From Sphingopyxis sp. H050 (GTDB lineage Bacteria > Pseudomonadota > Alphaproteobacteria > Sphingomonadales > Sphingomonadaceae): a stretch of 64,000 bases of DNA. Where the stretch lies: NCBI RefSeq assembly GCF_001468265.1, contig NZ_LNRZ01000002.1:62001-126000 (forward strand), in the 5' to 3' direction. A program made the translations under genes and the position numbers. How positions within the stretch are numbered: the first letter of the stretch is position 1; the number at the start of each line of letters is the position of its first letter. Shown in pieces: positions 21,867 through 32,302 of the stretch. Under the pieces are notes generated by a model. The model was not told where the DNA came from and did no database searches. It saw only the letters and a list, made by a program, of their open reading frames with translations.

Positions 21867-23770
21867 TGCGCGAGCCCCGCATCGGGGCGGGCGATGCCCG
21901 CCTTCCACGCCGCATAGTCGCGGTCCATCCGCTCCTTGATCGTCCCGCCCCAGCCGGCCTCGAAGGCCTCGAGCGCTTCCATAGCCTTGGCGCGGTCGAA
22001 CAGGAAGGTCATGAAGTCCTTGGCGACCGGCGCCGCGGCGCGGCTGCCGCCCATCCCGTGCTCGATCACCACCGCAGTCGCATAGCGTGGATTGACGACC
22101 GGCGCGAAGCCGATGAACAGGCCGTGGTCGCGGAACTTCCACGTGCCGCTCTTGCCATTGCCCGTGTTGAGCCCGCGCACCTGCGCCGTGCCGGTCTTGC
22201 CCGCCATCGCGATGCCGTCGAGCGGCAACTTGCTGCGCCCCGCGGTTCCGCCCGGCCCGTTGACGACCAAGTCCATTCCGTGGCGCGCGGTCGCCAGCGC
22301 CTCCGCCGAGAAGGGCAGGGCTTCGTTCCTGAAATGGCGGTTGACCAGGCGCGGGTAGAGGCGGCGGCCCGAGGCGATGCGCGCCGCCATGACCGCCAGC
22401 TGAAGCGGGTTCACGCTGACATAGCCCTGGCCGATCACCGCGTTCAGCGAATCCGACGCGGACCAGGGCTGGTCGTATTTCTTCATTTTCCAGGCGCTGT
22501 CGGGAATGGTGCCGTAGCGCTGGTTGCTGCCGGCGAGCTGGAATTCCTCCCCGAGCCCCATCAGCCGCGCGGTCGGTGCAATCGCGTCATAGCCGAGACG
22601 GTGCGCGACCCAATAGAAATAGCTGTTGCAGCTCTTCATGATCGCGGTCGCCATATCGACGCTGCCATGCCTGCCGAGGCAGCGGAAGAAGCGGCTGCCG
22701 AGGCGATAGCCGCCGATGCAGGTATGGCGTTCGCTGGGGTCAATCCCATGCTCGATCGCGGCGATCGCCGCCATCGGCTTCAAGGTCGAACCCGGCGGAT
22801 AGAGGCCGCGCGTCGCCTTGTTGATCAGCGGCTGGTGGTCGTCCTCGCGCAGCCAGCTATATTCGGAGCTGCTGATGCCGTCGGAGAAGCTGTTCGGATC
22901 GAAACAGGGCATAGACACGAAGGACAGGATGTCGCCATTCTGGCAATCGATGACGACCGCCGCGCCAGACTCGCGCCCCATGCGCCGCGCAACGAACTCC
23001 TGCAGGTCGGCGTCGATCGTCAGATGGACCGTCTTGCCCTGTGTGTCGCGCGTCGTCTCGAGCTCGCGCACGACCTTGCCGCCGGCGGTGACCTCGACGC
23101 GCTTCGCGCCGGGCTTGCCGCGCAGCATGTCCTGGAAATATTTCTCCAACCCGTCCTTGCCGGTGCGAAAGCCGGGGGTGATGTAGAGCGGATCCTTGAC
23201 CTTCTCATATTCCTCGGCGGTCGGGGCGCCGACATAGCCGATGAGATGGCCGACCGCCGCGCCCGTCGGATAGTTGCGCGCGAAGCCGCGCTGCGGGGCG
23301 ACGCCGGGCAGTTCGGGCAGGCGGACCAGGATCGAGCTATACTCCGCCTCGGTCATGTCCTCGGCGACGGCAACCGGCTGGAAGCCCGACGCGGATTTCA
23401 GGTCGCGCTGGATGCGCTCCATGGTGTCGCCGTCGAGCTGAAGCAGGGTGCGGAGCTGACCCAGCACGAAATCCTTGTTGTGCAGGCGGTCGGGGATGAT
23501 GTCGATGCGCAGCGACACGCGGTTGTTCGCGAGCGCCTTGCCGTTGCGATCGACGATCCAGCCCCGTCGCGGCGGGACGAGCGTCAGATTGACGCGGTTG
23601 CTTTCCGATTCAAGAACATAGCGGTCGTTATCGACGACGGAGATATAGGTCATGCGCGCCGCCAGCGCGACGCCGACCGCCGTCTGTGCGCCGCCGACGA
23701 CGAGCGCGCGCCGCGTGAAGGTGAAGCCTCTCCAGGCTTCGGTGATCGGGGGACTTTTTTTGCGCGGCAT
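21863..23770 (-). CDS. mrdA: Penicillin-binding protein 2 (transpeptidase)
   Basis: A 635-residue inner-membrane class B PBP that cross-links peptidoglycan during cell elongation. An N-terminal anchor (ALVVGGAQTAVGVALAARM, about 28-46) is followed by the PBP dimerisation domain (RGWIVDRNGKALANN) and the transpeptidase domain with the active serine in GSTLKPM (near 328), SCNSYFY as the SxN motif, and AGKTGTAQ (near 524) as the KTG motif. The length is usual. It starts 11 bases after mreD and is coupled to rodA. Confidence 0.96.
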   Translation of the reverse strand: MPRKKSPPITEAWRGFTFTRRALVVGGAQTAVGVALAARMTYISVVDNDRYVLESESNRVNLTLVPPRRGWIVDRNGKALANNRVSLRIDIIPDRLHNKDFVLGQLRTLLQLDGDTMERIQRDLKSASGFQPVAVAEDMTEAEYSSILVRLPELPGVAPQRGFARNYPTGAAVGHLIGYVGAPTAEEYEKVKDPLYITPGFRTGKDGLEKYFQDMLRGKPGAKRVEVTAGGKVVRELETTRDTQGKTVHLTIDADLQEFVARRMGRESGAAVVIDCQNGDILSFVSMPCFDPNSFSDGISSSEYSWLREDDHQPLINKATRGLYPPGSTLKPMAAIAAIEHGIDPSERHTCIGGYRLGSRFFRCLGRHGSVDMATAIMKSCNSYFYWVAHRLGYDAIAPTARLMGLGEEFQLAGSNQRYGTIPDSAWKMKKYDQPWSASDSLNAVIGQGYVSVNPLQLAVMAARIASGRRLYPRLVNRHFRNEALPFSAEALATARHGMDLVVNGPGGTAGRSKLPLDGIAMAGKTGTAQVRGLNTGNGKSGTWKFRDHGLFIGFAPVVNPRYATAVVIEHGMGGSRAAAPVAKDFMTFLFDRAKAMEALEAFEAGWGGTIKERMDRDYAAWKAGIARPDAGLAQ

Positions 23771-23781
23771 GGAGGGACGGT

Positions 23782-24303
23782 TTATCGGCGTTTCAGGCGG
23801 AAATTGTCAAACTTGCCGGTGAGGCGAAGGAAGAGCGGCAGCAACAGGATCGAGACGATGATCTGGGGCAGGGCGAGCCCCAGCACGCGTCCCGTGTGGG
23901 CGTCGGGATGCGTGATGAGCGCGGCGACAGCCTGAATGATCGCGACAAGTAAAGCTCCAATCGCCCAGTCGTGGAAAAAACCGCGCCAATAGATGCGCTG
24001 AGAGACATAGGCGATCGCGATGCTCGCGGCGGTCCACAGAAAGACCGCGGTGCCGATCGGCGCGCCGCTGAACAGGTCGTCGAACAGGCCCAATGGAATG
24101 CCGATCCACACCGGCCACATTTCGGTGCGGAGGAGCTGCCAGCACAGGAAGAAGAGCAGGCCGAGCGGCGGCAGCACCGGCGAACTCGCGACAAGCGGCA
24201 GCATCAGCGGCAGCGCCGATGCGACCAGCACCGTGATGACCGGCACCGCGCGCATCCGCCACAGCGATGCCGGCTCGCCGAGGCGCGGGCCCTTCTGGTT
24301 CAT
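23782..24303 (-). CDS. mreD: Rod shape-determining protein MreD
   Basis: A 173-residue integral membrane protein with five or so hydrophobic segments (such as VITVLVASALPLMLPLVASS and LGLLFFLCWQLLRTEMWPVW) and the MreD-typical loop GLFDDLFSGAPIGTAVFLW. It belongs to the elongasome and links MreC with RodA/PBP2. The start overlaps the mreC stop (ATGA). The sequence is weakly conserved in general; operon position supports the call. Confidence 0.92.
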   Translation of the reverse strand: MNQKGPRLGEPASLWRMRAVPVITVLVASALPLMLPLVASSPVLPPLGLLFFLCWQLLRTEMWPVWIGIPLGLFDDLFSGAPIGTAVFLWTAASIAIAYVSQRIYWRGFFHDWAIGALLVAIIQAVAALITHPDAHTGRVLGLALPQIIVSILLLPLFLRLTGKFDNFRLKRR

Positions 24304-25205
24304 GGCGCCTTCGGAACTTCCGGCACCGCCTCGGGCGGCGGCGCCAGCTGCGCCTCGGCGTCTTGAGGCGTGTAGGGGCGGAGCACCGCCACCGCATCGA
24401 CCTTCGCCGGATCGGCGAGCGGCCGCGCGAGCGCGCCATCGTCCTGGCGGCGGATGACGATCGCGACCGGAATATTCGGTGGGTAGATTCCGCCGGTGCC
24501 TGAGGTGACGAGGATGTCGCCGGGCTTGAAGGGATTGTTCGCGATGTTGAGCGTGCGAATGTCGAGATCGCCATTGCCCCGGCCATAGGCAAGCGCGGGC
24601 AGGCCGTCGCGCGCGCGGCGAACGGGAACGATATTGTCGACGTCGGTGATCAGCAGCACCTGCGACACCGACGGCCCCGACCCGAGGATGCGTCCGATCA
24701 GCCCGTCGGCGCCGCGCACCGGCTGCCCGGATGCGACGCCCAGGTTTCGGCCGATGCTGAGCAGCGCGATGCGCTTGGTGCTCGTCGAGGTCGAGGTGAG
24801 CAGATAGCCGTTGGCGATCGCGGCCTTGTCGGTTTCCTGCAGCTTCAGCAGCGTCTTGAGCTGACGGTTCTCTTCCTGCAGCGAGCTGGTCGCGACGAGC
24901 TGGCGCCGCGTTTCGGCAAGCTCCTTGCGCAGCCGCCGGTTCTGCGTTCCCGCCCCCACATAGGCCGAAACCGCGTCATCGATGCCCGAGATCGAGCCGA
25001 TCGCCGAGCGGCTGACGCGCGCGACGGGGGCAGTGATCTCCTGGCTGGCGATGCGGAGCTGGGCGAAGCCGACGGGATCGACGACCGACAGCAGCGCCAG
25101 CAGCAAGCCCGCCATCGCCCCTGTCACCGCGATGACATAGGCAACGAACAGGCTGTACTGGGCCTTGCGGGATTGCCCCGGACGCCGATGTGCCGGGCGG
25201 ACCAT
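24300..25205 (-). CDS. mreC: Cell shape-determining protein MreC
   Basis: A 301-residue bitopic protein: a short cytoplasmic Arg-rich start, one membrane segment (YVIAVTGAMAGLLLALLSVV), a coiled coil (LRKELAETRRQLVATSSLQE and on, about 90-118), and the beta-barrel periplasmic domain with GADGLIGRIL and GDILVTSGTGGIYPPNIPV. MreC organises the elongasome by contacting PBP2. The tail after 280 is Ala/Pro/Glu-rich. It follows mreB by 20 bases. Confidence 0.95.
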   Translation of the reverse strand: MVRPAHRRPGQSRKAQYSLFVAYVIAVTGAMAGLLLALLSVVDPVGFAQLRIASQEITAPVARVSRSAIGSISGIDDAVSAYVGAGTQNRRLRKELAETRRQLVATSSLQEENRQLKTLLKLQETDKAAIANGYLLTSTSTSTKRIALLSIGRNLGVASGQPVRGADGLIGRILGSGPSVSQVLLITDVDNIVPVRRARDGLPALAYGRGNGDLDIRTLNIANNPFKPGDILVTSGTGGIYPPNIPVAIVIRRQDDGALARPLADPAKVDAVAVLRPYTPQDAEAQLAPPPEAVPEVPKAP

Positions 25206-25225
25206 AGTGAAGCGCTACCGTCCGA

Positions 25226-26272
<1,047 letters not shown>

Positions 26273-26469
26273 CTATACCTGCTTCCTGTCATCGAAGCCG
26301 CGGCCCCGCACGGACCGCGCCCCCTGTCGTGATTCCACCCGCGCGCCCGTCCGGGGACAGCTTCAATCAGGGGGAGATTCCGGCTCTTCCACGGGGGCTG
26401 GCTGGACAAAATGATCAGGGCTGTGCGGGTGGGTCGCGATTTGCGTCCGACTGCGCTAGGAGAGGGCCT
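26273..26469. promoter_or_regulatory. Divergent promoter region of mreB and mutL
   Basis: A 197-base gap between two outward-reading genes. It must hold promoters for both, but no -35/-10 pair could be assigned with confidence. The frame that continues upstream of mutL through this gap is not protein-like. Confidence 0.4.
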
Positions 26470-28284
26470 ATGTCAATACGCCGCCTGCCGGAAAAGCTCG
26501 TAAATCGGATCGCAGCCGGTGAAGTGGTCGAAAGACCCGCCGCGGCGCTCAAAGAGCTGGTTGAAAACGCCATAGACGCTGACGCGACTCGCATTTCGGT
26601 GCGAATCGCCGAGGGCGGGATTTCGCGCCTGGAGGTCGAGGATGACGGCTGCGGGATGACCGCGGCCGACATGGCGCTGGCGCTCGAACGCCATGCGACC
26701 TCGAAGCTGCCGACCGATGCGATCGAGGACGTCACGACGATGGGTTTTCGCGGCGAGGCGCTGCCGTCGATCGCCAGCGTCGCGGCGCTGACGCTGGAAA
26801 GCCGGGTCGCGGGCGGCGACGGCTGGAAACGCGTGGTCGACAATGGCGCGGTGGTCGCCGAAGGACCCGCAGCGCTGGCGAACGGCACCCGCGTTCTTGT
26901 CGAGAATCTGTTCGCGCGCGTTCCGGCGCGGCGCAAATTCCTGCGCAGCGCGCGGAGCGAATATGCCGCCTGCATCGACGTCGTGAAGCGGCTGGCGATG
27001 GCGCGCCCCGACATCGCCTTCGTCGTCGAACATGACGGACGGCGCGTACTCGACGTGCAGGGCGGCCAAGACCGGATCGCGCGCGTTGCCGCGCTCACGC
27101 AGCGCGAGCTCGCTGCGAACAGCATCGGCGTCGATCTGGACCGCGGCGAGGTGCATCTGGGCGGGGTGATCAGCCTGCCGACCTACAATCGCGGCATCGC
27201 CGACCATCAATATCTGTTCGTCAACGGCCGGCCGGTGAAGGACCGGCTGCTCGTCGGCGCGCTGCGCGGGGCCTATGCCGATCTGCTTGCGCGCGATCGG
27301 CATCCCGTGGTCGCGCTGTTCCTCGACATTCCGACGAGCGAGGTCGACGTCAACGTCCATCCGGCGAAAACCGAGGTGCGTTTTCGCGATCCGCAGCTGA
27401 TCCGCGGCCTGATCGTCGGTGGCCTGAGGCGGGCGCTCGACGAGCATGGCTTCCGCAGCGTCCAGCGTCCCGCGGAGGCGGCGCTTGCTGCGTGGCAGCA
27501 GGAACCCGTCGCACCCGAGCCCGCGACCGGCTTCCTGTTCGGCCACCGGACCGAGCCCGCGGTCCACCTGTTCGGAACCGACCTGCCGCCGCGGTCGGAC
27601 GACGTCGCGCGCGTTTACGACCGGCTCGTACCGTTCGCCAGCACGCAGGCCCCGCTCGCCGGGCGCGCCGAGGTCGCCGAGATCGCCCCGCCGCAGGCCG
27701 AAGAGCATCCGCTCGGCATTGCCCGCGGGCAGATCGCGAACACTTATATCGTCGCCGAGGCGGAGGACGGTCTCGTCATTGTCGATCAGCATGCCGCGCA
27801 CGAACGGCTGGTGCTCGAGCAACTCCGCCACGCCATGGCTGGCCGGGCGGTGCCGTCGCAAGGCCTGCTGCTCCCCGAAGTCGTCGAACTCGACGAGCCC
27901 GCGTGCGACCGGCTCGAAGCCGCCGCCGCGCAGCTTGCCTCGCTCGGCGTCGAACTCGAGCGCTTCGGCCCCGCTGCGGTCATGGTGCGCGCGACCCCGG
28001 CGATGCTCGGCGCGATCGATTGCCATAAGCTGGTCAACGACATCGCCGACGATCTTGCCGGTTATGACGCCGCGCTGGGGCTCAATGAAAAGCTGGAGCT
28101 TGTCGCCGCGACGATGGCTTGCCATGGTTCGGTCCGCGCCGGGCGGCCCTTGAGCGTGGCCGAAATGAACGCGCTCCTCCGTCAGATGGAGGTGACGCCC
28201 CACTCGGGCCAGTGCAATCACGGCCGTCCGACATGGGTGAAGCTCGCGATGGACGATGTCGAGAGATTGTTCGGGAGGAAATAG
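26470..28284 (+). CDS. mutL: DNA mismatch repair protein MutL
   Basis: A 604-residue protein. The N-terminal GHKL ATPase has KLVNRIAAGEVVERPAAALK, the catalytic ELVENAIDADA, DDGCGM and GFRGEALPSIASV. The S5-like domain with FVNGRPVKDRLLVGAL and the NVHPAKTEVRF motif follows. A Pro/Ala-rich linker (about 385-470) leads to the C-terminal dimerisation domain with DQHAAHERLVLEQLR and the ending SGQCNHGRPTWVKL, typical of alphaproteobacterial MutL with an endonuclease-type C-terminal domain. The start is the ATG followed by the conserved MSIRRLPEKLVNRIAAGE; an earlier in-frame ATG is rejected. Confidence 0.96.
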   Translation: MSIRRLPEKLVNRIAAGEVVERPAAALKELVENAIDADATRISVRIAEGGISRLEVEDDGCGMTAADMALALERHATSKLPTDAIEDVTTMGFRGEALPSIASVAALTLESRVAGGDGWKRVVDNGAVVAEGPAALANGTRVLVENLFARVPARRKFLRSARSEYAACIDVVKRLAMARPDIAFVVEHDGRRVLDVQGGQDRIARVAALTQRELAANSIGVDLDRGEVHLGGVISLPTYNRGIADHQYLFVNGRPVKDRLLVGALRGAYADLLARDRHPVVALFLDIPTSEVDVNVHPAKTEVRFRDPQLIRGLIVGGLRRALDEHGFRSVQRPAEAALAAWQQEPVAPEPATGFLFGHRTEPAVHLFGTDLPPRSDDVARVYDRLVPFASTQAPLAGRAEVAEIAPPQAEEHPLGIARGQIANTYIVAEAEDGLVIVDQHAAHERLVLEQLRHAMAGRAVPSQGLLLPEVVELDEPACDRLEAAAAQLASLGVELERFGPAAVMVRATPAMLGAIDCHKLVNDIADDLAGYDAALGLNEKLELVAATMACHGSVRAGRPLSVAEMNALLRQMEVTPHSGQCNHGRPTWVKLAMDDVERLFGRK

Positions 28285-28285
28285 C

Positions 28286-28822
28286 ATGAGGTTTCGCGTC
28301 TGTGCGCTAATGCTGGCCGTATCTGCCGCGCTTCCCACTTTGGCCGCCCCGGCGAAAAAGGCGCCCGCCAAAGCCGAATCCTGCCTGGCGAATCCGACCC
28401 TCCCGCCCGAATTCGCCGACTGGTCGCGCAGTATTTCGGCGAAGACCATCTACGGCTATGGCGAGCCGCGCGACATCGGCTGGCCCGCGCTCGGCGCGGC
28501 GCGGACCGAGCTGTCGCTGCACAAAGCCGAAAGCTTGCGCTATTGGGTCGCGCCCGCGCGCGAGCCCGATGTGTTCAAATTCGGCGGTATGGTGCCGATC
28601 GACGTCAAGAAATCCGGGCGGCTGGTCGTCGCGCTAGACGGCGGGGCGTGGATCGACCTCGTGCGCGACGGCCGCATCGTCAAATCGGCGACCCACGGCC
28701 ATGGTCCCGCCTGTTCGGGCATCCGCAAGACGGTCGAATTCGACGTCGAGCAGGGGCGCTATCTGCTCCAGATCGTCAATGCGCCGTCGGACCGGATCCG
28801 CGCGATGGCGGTGATGCGCTGA
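28286..28822 (+). CDS. Exported protein of unknown function
   Basis: A 178-residue protein starting 1 base after mutL. A signal peptide is plain (MRFRVCALMLAVSAALPTLA, cleavage near AAPAKK). The mature part contains two cysteines (ESCLANP and GPACSGIRK), which could form a disulphide, and the segment GGAWIDLVRDGRIVKSATHG, suggesting a beta-sandwich that may bind a small molecule. Homologues with this pattern occur after mutL in sphingomonads as far as I recall. It ends one base before the convergent MaoC gene, so the two stop regions touch. Confidence 0.75.
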   Translation: MRFRVCALMLAVSAALPTLAAPAKKAPAKAESCLANPTLPPEFADWSRSISAKTIYGYGEPRDIGWPALGAARTELSLHKAESLRYWVAPAREPDVFKFGGMVPIDVKKSGRLVVALDGGAWIDLVRDGRIVKSATHGHGPACSGIRKTVEFDVEQGRYLLQIVNAPSDRIRAMAVMR

Positions 28823-29281
28823 TCAGTCGGTCCCCGCTTGGTCGCGGACGCGGATCAGGCCGGTCGACACCATCGTCATCACCGGCACGTCATGCTGGTT
28901 CAAGACGGTGAGCCTTGATTTGAAAAGGCCCATTTCCGGGCGACTTGCCGACCGGCGCTTTTCCAGCACCTCGGTTTCGCAGCGGAGCGTGTCGCCCGGA
29001 TAGACAGGCGTCAGCCACCGCAGATCCTCGATCCCGGGCGAGCCGAGCCCGGCCTGCTCATGCTCCTTCATATTGTCGACCATCATCCGCATCGCCATCG
29101 ATCCGGTGTGCCAGCCGCTCGCCGAGAGCCGCCCGAAATGGGTGTTCGCGGCGGCTTCGTCGTCGAGGTGAAACGGCTGCGGATCATACTTGCCCGCAAA
29201 GTCGATCACTTCGTCGCGCGTGACCTGCTTGCTGCCGAAGCGCCGGACGACGCCGACCTCGATGTCCTCATAGTATAGCAA
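28823..29281 (-). CDS. MaoC family (R)-hydratase / dehydratase
   Basis: A 152-residue single hot-dog domain. The hydratase motif is visible as DFAGKYDPQPFHLDDEAAAN (catalytic Asp/His near 30-40) followed by FGRLSASGWHTGSMAM. Such enzymes hydrate enoyl-CoA in fatty acid or polyhydroxyalkanoate metabolism, acting as dimers in the cytoplasm. The closing part LRWLTPVYPGDTLRCETEVL is also typical of the family. Whether the substrate is a CoA ester or an ACP ester cannot be told. It is followed on the same strand by an unrelated exported phosphatase upstream, 15 bases apart. Confidence 0.9.
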   Translation of the reverse strand: MLYYEDIEVGVVRRFGSKQVTRDEVIDFAGKYDPQPFHLDDEAAANTHFGRLSASGWHTGSMAMRMMVDNMKEHEQAGLGSPGIEDLRWLTPVYPGDTLRCETEVLEKRRSASRPEMGLFKSRLTVLNQHDVPVMTMVSTGLIRVRDQAGTD

Positions 29282-29296
29282 GTGTCTCTCCCCGCC

Positions 29297-30865
29297 TCAG
29301 GCCATCTTGATCCCGGCGACGTCGCGCTCGACCACGGCGGTCGCGCGATTCGACAGCGTGTTGGTCGGCGTCGTCACCTTGTCGACGACCATGAAGTGCG
29401 ATTGCCACGCCTCCTTGCCGACTTCGCACACCACATAGCCGCGCTGGTCGTTAGCGAATTTGAGCTCGGGGTTGAGCTTCAGGAACACGTCGGTGCCCCG
29501 GCGCTGGTCGCTGCCGTCACCGCCGCTCGAAATCGAGGTCGCGACGACCTCGGCGCCGACGACCTTGTCCTTGTGGACCAGATCGCCGCAGAAATTCTGA
29601 TGCTCGTCGCCGGTCAGCACGACGCAATTCTTGAGCCCCGCAAAGCGCGACAGGATGCGCTCGCGCGGGGCGTCGTAGCCCGGCCAGCTGTCGAGGTTGA
29701 GGATCTTCTTCGGCTCGTCCTCGCGGCGGCGGCGGTCGAGCGACATCATCGTCACCTGCTGCGCGATGCCGTTCCACGTCGCGCCGCCTTCACCGAGATT
29801 CTTGGCGAGCCAGTCTTCCTGCGCCTTGCCAAGCACCTGTGCATCCTTGGCGAACACCTCGGGGCAGGTCGGCTTGAAGCCATCGCCGCACGGTTGATTG
29901 CTGCGATACTGCCGCGTGTCGAGCACCTGCATCGCCATCAGATTGCCGTAACGCAGTTCGCGGTTCGCGGCGATGAAGCCGCCGCGCGGGAGCAGCGCCT
30001 TGCGGACGGGCATATGTTCGTACCACGCCTGGAACGCCGCCTGCCGGCGCAGCATGAACACCTCGGGGGGCGGCGCGTCGGGATCGTTGCCGTCGAGGTC
30101 CATCTTCCAGTCGTCGTAGACCGAGACCCAGTCGTTGCGGATCTCGTGATCGTCGAAGCTGGAGATGAAGGCGTGCTGCGACCGCGCCGCCTGCATGTCG
30201 ATGTCGAACAATGTCTGCGAATAGGCGGTGCGGAAGTCGCCGAGATCCTGCAGCCCGCGCAGCGCATATTTGCGCACCGGCCGCACGGGCAGGCCGTCGG
30301 GGAACAGATAGTCTTGGCTGTACTCGTAGATGAAGTCGCCGTAGTGATAGACGAAGGCGAGGTCCTCGCGCGCGAGATGACGGTAGGCGCCATAGAAGCC
30401 CGACTCATAATGCTGGCAGCCCGCAACGCCGAATTTCAGCGCGTCGACGTTCGCGCCGACCGGGGGCAGCGTTTTCGCCCGCCCGCGCAGGCTGCGCTCG
30501 CCGCCCGCGGTAAAGCGGTAATAATAGGGGCGATTGGGCTGTAGCCCGGCGACCTCGACATGGACGCTGTGACCGAGTTCCGGGCGCGCCAGTTCGGTGC
30601 CCTTCGCCGCGATCTCCTTGAAACCGCTATCGGGCGACACTTCCCATTCGACCGGTATGTTGACCGGCGGCATCCCGCCATGCGGCGCCATCGGCTCGGG
30701 CGCGAGGCGGGTCCAGATGACGAAGCCGTCGCTCGCGGGATCGCCCGCTGCAACGCCCAGGCCGAAGGGGAAGTCGCGGAAGATGCCAGCCTCCGCGCGC
30801 AGGATCGCGGGCGCCGACAGCCCGGCAAGCGTGGCGGTGGCGAGAAAGTTGCGGCGGTTCAACAT
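29297..30865 (-). CDS. phoD: Alkaline phosphatase D (PhoD family)
   Basis: A 522-residue exported enzyme. It begins MLNRRNFLATATLAGLSAPA, a Tat signal (RRNFLA). The PhoD_N-type domain opens FGLGVAAGDPASDGFVIWTR, and the metallophosphatase domain shows KFGVAGCQHYESG, VYHYGDFIYEY, SFDDHEIRNDW and VVLTGDEHQNF, all metal ligands of the PhoD fold. PhoD hydrolyses phosphomono- and diesters in the periplasm with Fe/Ca. A longer in-frame start 21 residues upstream would bury the Tat motif and is rejected. No Pho box could be recognised by eye upstream. Confidence 0.95.
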   Translation of the reverse strand: MLNRRNFLATATLAGLSAPAILRAEAGIFRDFPFGLGVAAGDPASDGFVIWTRLAPEPMAPHGGMPPVNIPVEWEVSPDSGFKEIAAKGTELARPELGHSVHVEVAGLQPNRPYYYRFTAGGERSLRGRAKTLPPVGANVDALKFGVAGCQHYESGFYGAYRHLAREDLAFVYHYGDFIYEYSQDYLFPDGLPVRPVRKYALRGLQDLGDFRTAYSQTLFDIDMQAARSQHAFISSFDDHEIRNDWVSVYDDWKMDLDGNDPDAPPPEVFMLRRQAAFQAWYEHMPVRKALLPRGGFIAANRELRYGNLMAMQVLDTRQYRSNQPCGDGFKPTCPEVFAKDAQVLGKAQEDWLAKNLGEGGATWNGIAQQVTMMSLDRRRREDEPKKILNLDSWPGYDAPRERILSRFAGLKNCVVLTGDEHQNFCGDLVHKDKVVGAEVVATSISSGGDGSDQRRGTDVFLKLNPELKFANDQRGYVVCEVGKEAWQSHFMVVDKVTTPTNTLSNRATAVVERDVAGIKMA

Positions 30866-30936
30866 GGCTGGGCTCCGTGGGGAGGAATTGGGGGGAGGCG
30901 AATCGCTAATCCTCGATAGCCCAGCCATGCGTTACA

Positions 30937-32259
30937 TCAATGACCGATGCTGAGCCGCGCGAAGACCGTCGCGCCGATCGGGTTCCTGCCATAGGCCGCA
31001 TCCAGCCGTCGCGGCTTGTCGAACGCCGCCACGCTGCCGCCGAGCGCGAGGTTCAGTGGCCCCGTGATCGGGATGCGGTACGCATAGCCCGCCTGGAACT
31101 TCGTCACGCGGAACGGCACGTCGTGCAGCGGATCGTCATGGTCGCTGAATAGCTCGTCATTCTTCACATTCTCGATCCGTCCGAACAACGTATGATGATC
31201 GTCCAGATCCCAGTTCACCTCGGCCAGATACGCCGTCAGCGTCTCGCCGGGATCGCGGTTCTTGGCGCTGAACGCCGCGGTCGCCGACAAGCCCTTGCCG
31301 TTCGCATATTGGACGCTCGCCGTGGTGCGATGCTCATTCTGTGCGCCGTGCAACAACTCCGGCTGCTTCAGGAACGCATGGCTTGCCTGCAGCGCAAGGC
31401 TCGGCGTCGGCGTCCAGGTGCCGCGCACCGCCCAGCTGTCGAAGCGCGGTTTTTCGATATTCCAGCGCTTCTCGTCGGGCTCGCGCCCCGTAAAGAGCGA
31501 GCCTTCGATCTGCACCCTCCGCGTCTGATAGCCAAGCGTCGCGACGCCATAGGTGATGTGCGTCGAATCGAACCAGTGGTGGGTGATCGGCGCCTCGGGA
31601 TTATAGCGCGCGCTGCCGCGGTGCATGAACGCGCTCGGCCCGATCGCTGGCTCGCCGACGGGGCCGCCATAGAGGAACAGACGTTCGCCATTGTCGCCAA
31701 CGTCAATGTCGATGCGCGCCGCCAGCTCCATGAACAGGTCGTGCGGATGCTGGCGATCGACAAGCGGCTCGCCGCCCGCGGTCTCGCCGGTCGCGAACAG
31801 ATTGGGATAGCCGCGGTTCGACATCAGCGGCTCGAGGCTCATCATCGATTTGAGCTGGATGCGGCCCCAGCCGGTGTCCTTCTCGCCCGACAGCATCAGC
31901 ATCGATTGGATAGTGGCCTTGTCGTCGCCGCGCGGACCCGACTGGTCCGAATAGACGCCCCAGGCGAAGCCATGCGCCATGACCATCCAGCCGCCGCCGG
32001 CGTCGATATGCAGACCGGTGTGGCCGCTCTCGTTGGCGGGAAGGCGCGCGGTGCCCGAACCTTCGCCGGGCGCGTCCGGATTGCCGTGGCCCATCGCCGA
32101 ATGGTCCATCTTCGAATGATCCATTCTCGAATGATCCATGGGTTCGTCGCCTGGCGGCGTTCCGGCGGACATATCATGTCCGCTATGATCCTGCGCGGCT
32201 GCGGGCAGGGAGAGGAGGGCAAGCGCCGCGGCGCCCGCCAGAAAAGGCAGTTTCGACAT
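30937..32259 (-). CDS. Outer membrane beta-barrel protein with His/Met-rich metal-binding N-terminus
   Basis: A 440-residue exported protein. The signal peptide (FLAGAAALALLSLPAAAQ) is followed by a Met/His-rich segment with the repeat MDHSRMDHSKMDHSAM (about 41-56), as in copper-binding proteins. The rest alternates aromatic and polar residues as a beta-barrel (for example GYAYRIPITGPLNLALGGSV near the C-terminus), ending IGH. The preceding gene encodes a small cysteine-containing exported protein, so a copper- or metal-linked role is likely. Similar barrels occur in copper-resistance clusters of sphingomonads, usually unnamed. Confidence 0.7.
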   Translation of the reverse strand: MSKLPFLAGAAALALLSLPAAAQDHSGHDMSAGTPPGDEPMDHSRMDHSKMDHSAMGHGNPDAPGEGSGTARLPANESGHTGLHIDAGGGWMVMAHGFAWGVYSDQSGPRGDDKATIQSMLMLSGEKDTGWGRIQLKSMMSLEPLMSNRGYPNLFATGETAGGEPLVDRQHPHDLFMELAARIDIDVGDNGERLFLYGGPVGEPAIGPSAFMHRGSARYNPEAPITHHWFDSTHITYGVATLGYQTRRVQIEGSLFTGREPDEKRWNIEKPRFDSWAVRGTWTPTPSLALQASHAFLKQPELLHGAQNEHRTTASVQYANGKGLSATAAFSAKNRDPGETLTAYLAEVNWDLDDHHTLFGRIENVKNDELFSDHDDPLHDVPFRVTKFQAGYAYRIPITGPLNLALGGSVAAFDKPRRLDAAYGRNPIGATVFARLSIGH

Positions 32260-32302
32260 ATGAATTTCCTGACAAAGAACGGGAATGGGTTTTCCGTCTT
32301 CG

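Noticed and set aside
21851..23935. 694-residue open frame on the + strand opposite mrdA
   Set aside because: Arg/Asp/His-rich composition typical of the antisense of a GC-rich gene; mrdA on the other strand has all PBP motifs.
26473..28449. 658-residue reverse-strand frame opposite mutL
   Set aside because: Shadow of mutL; no family features.
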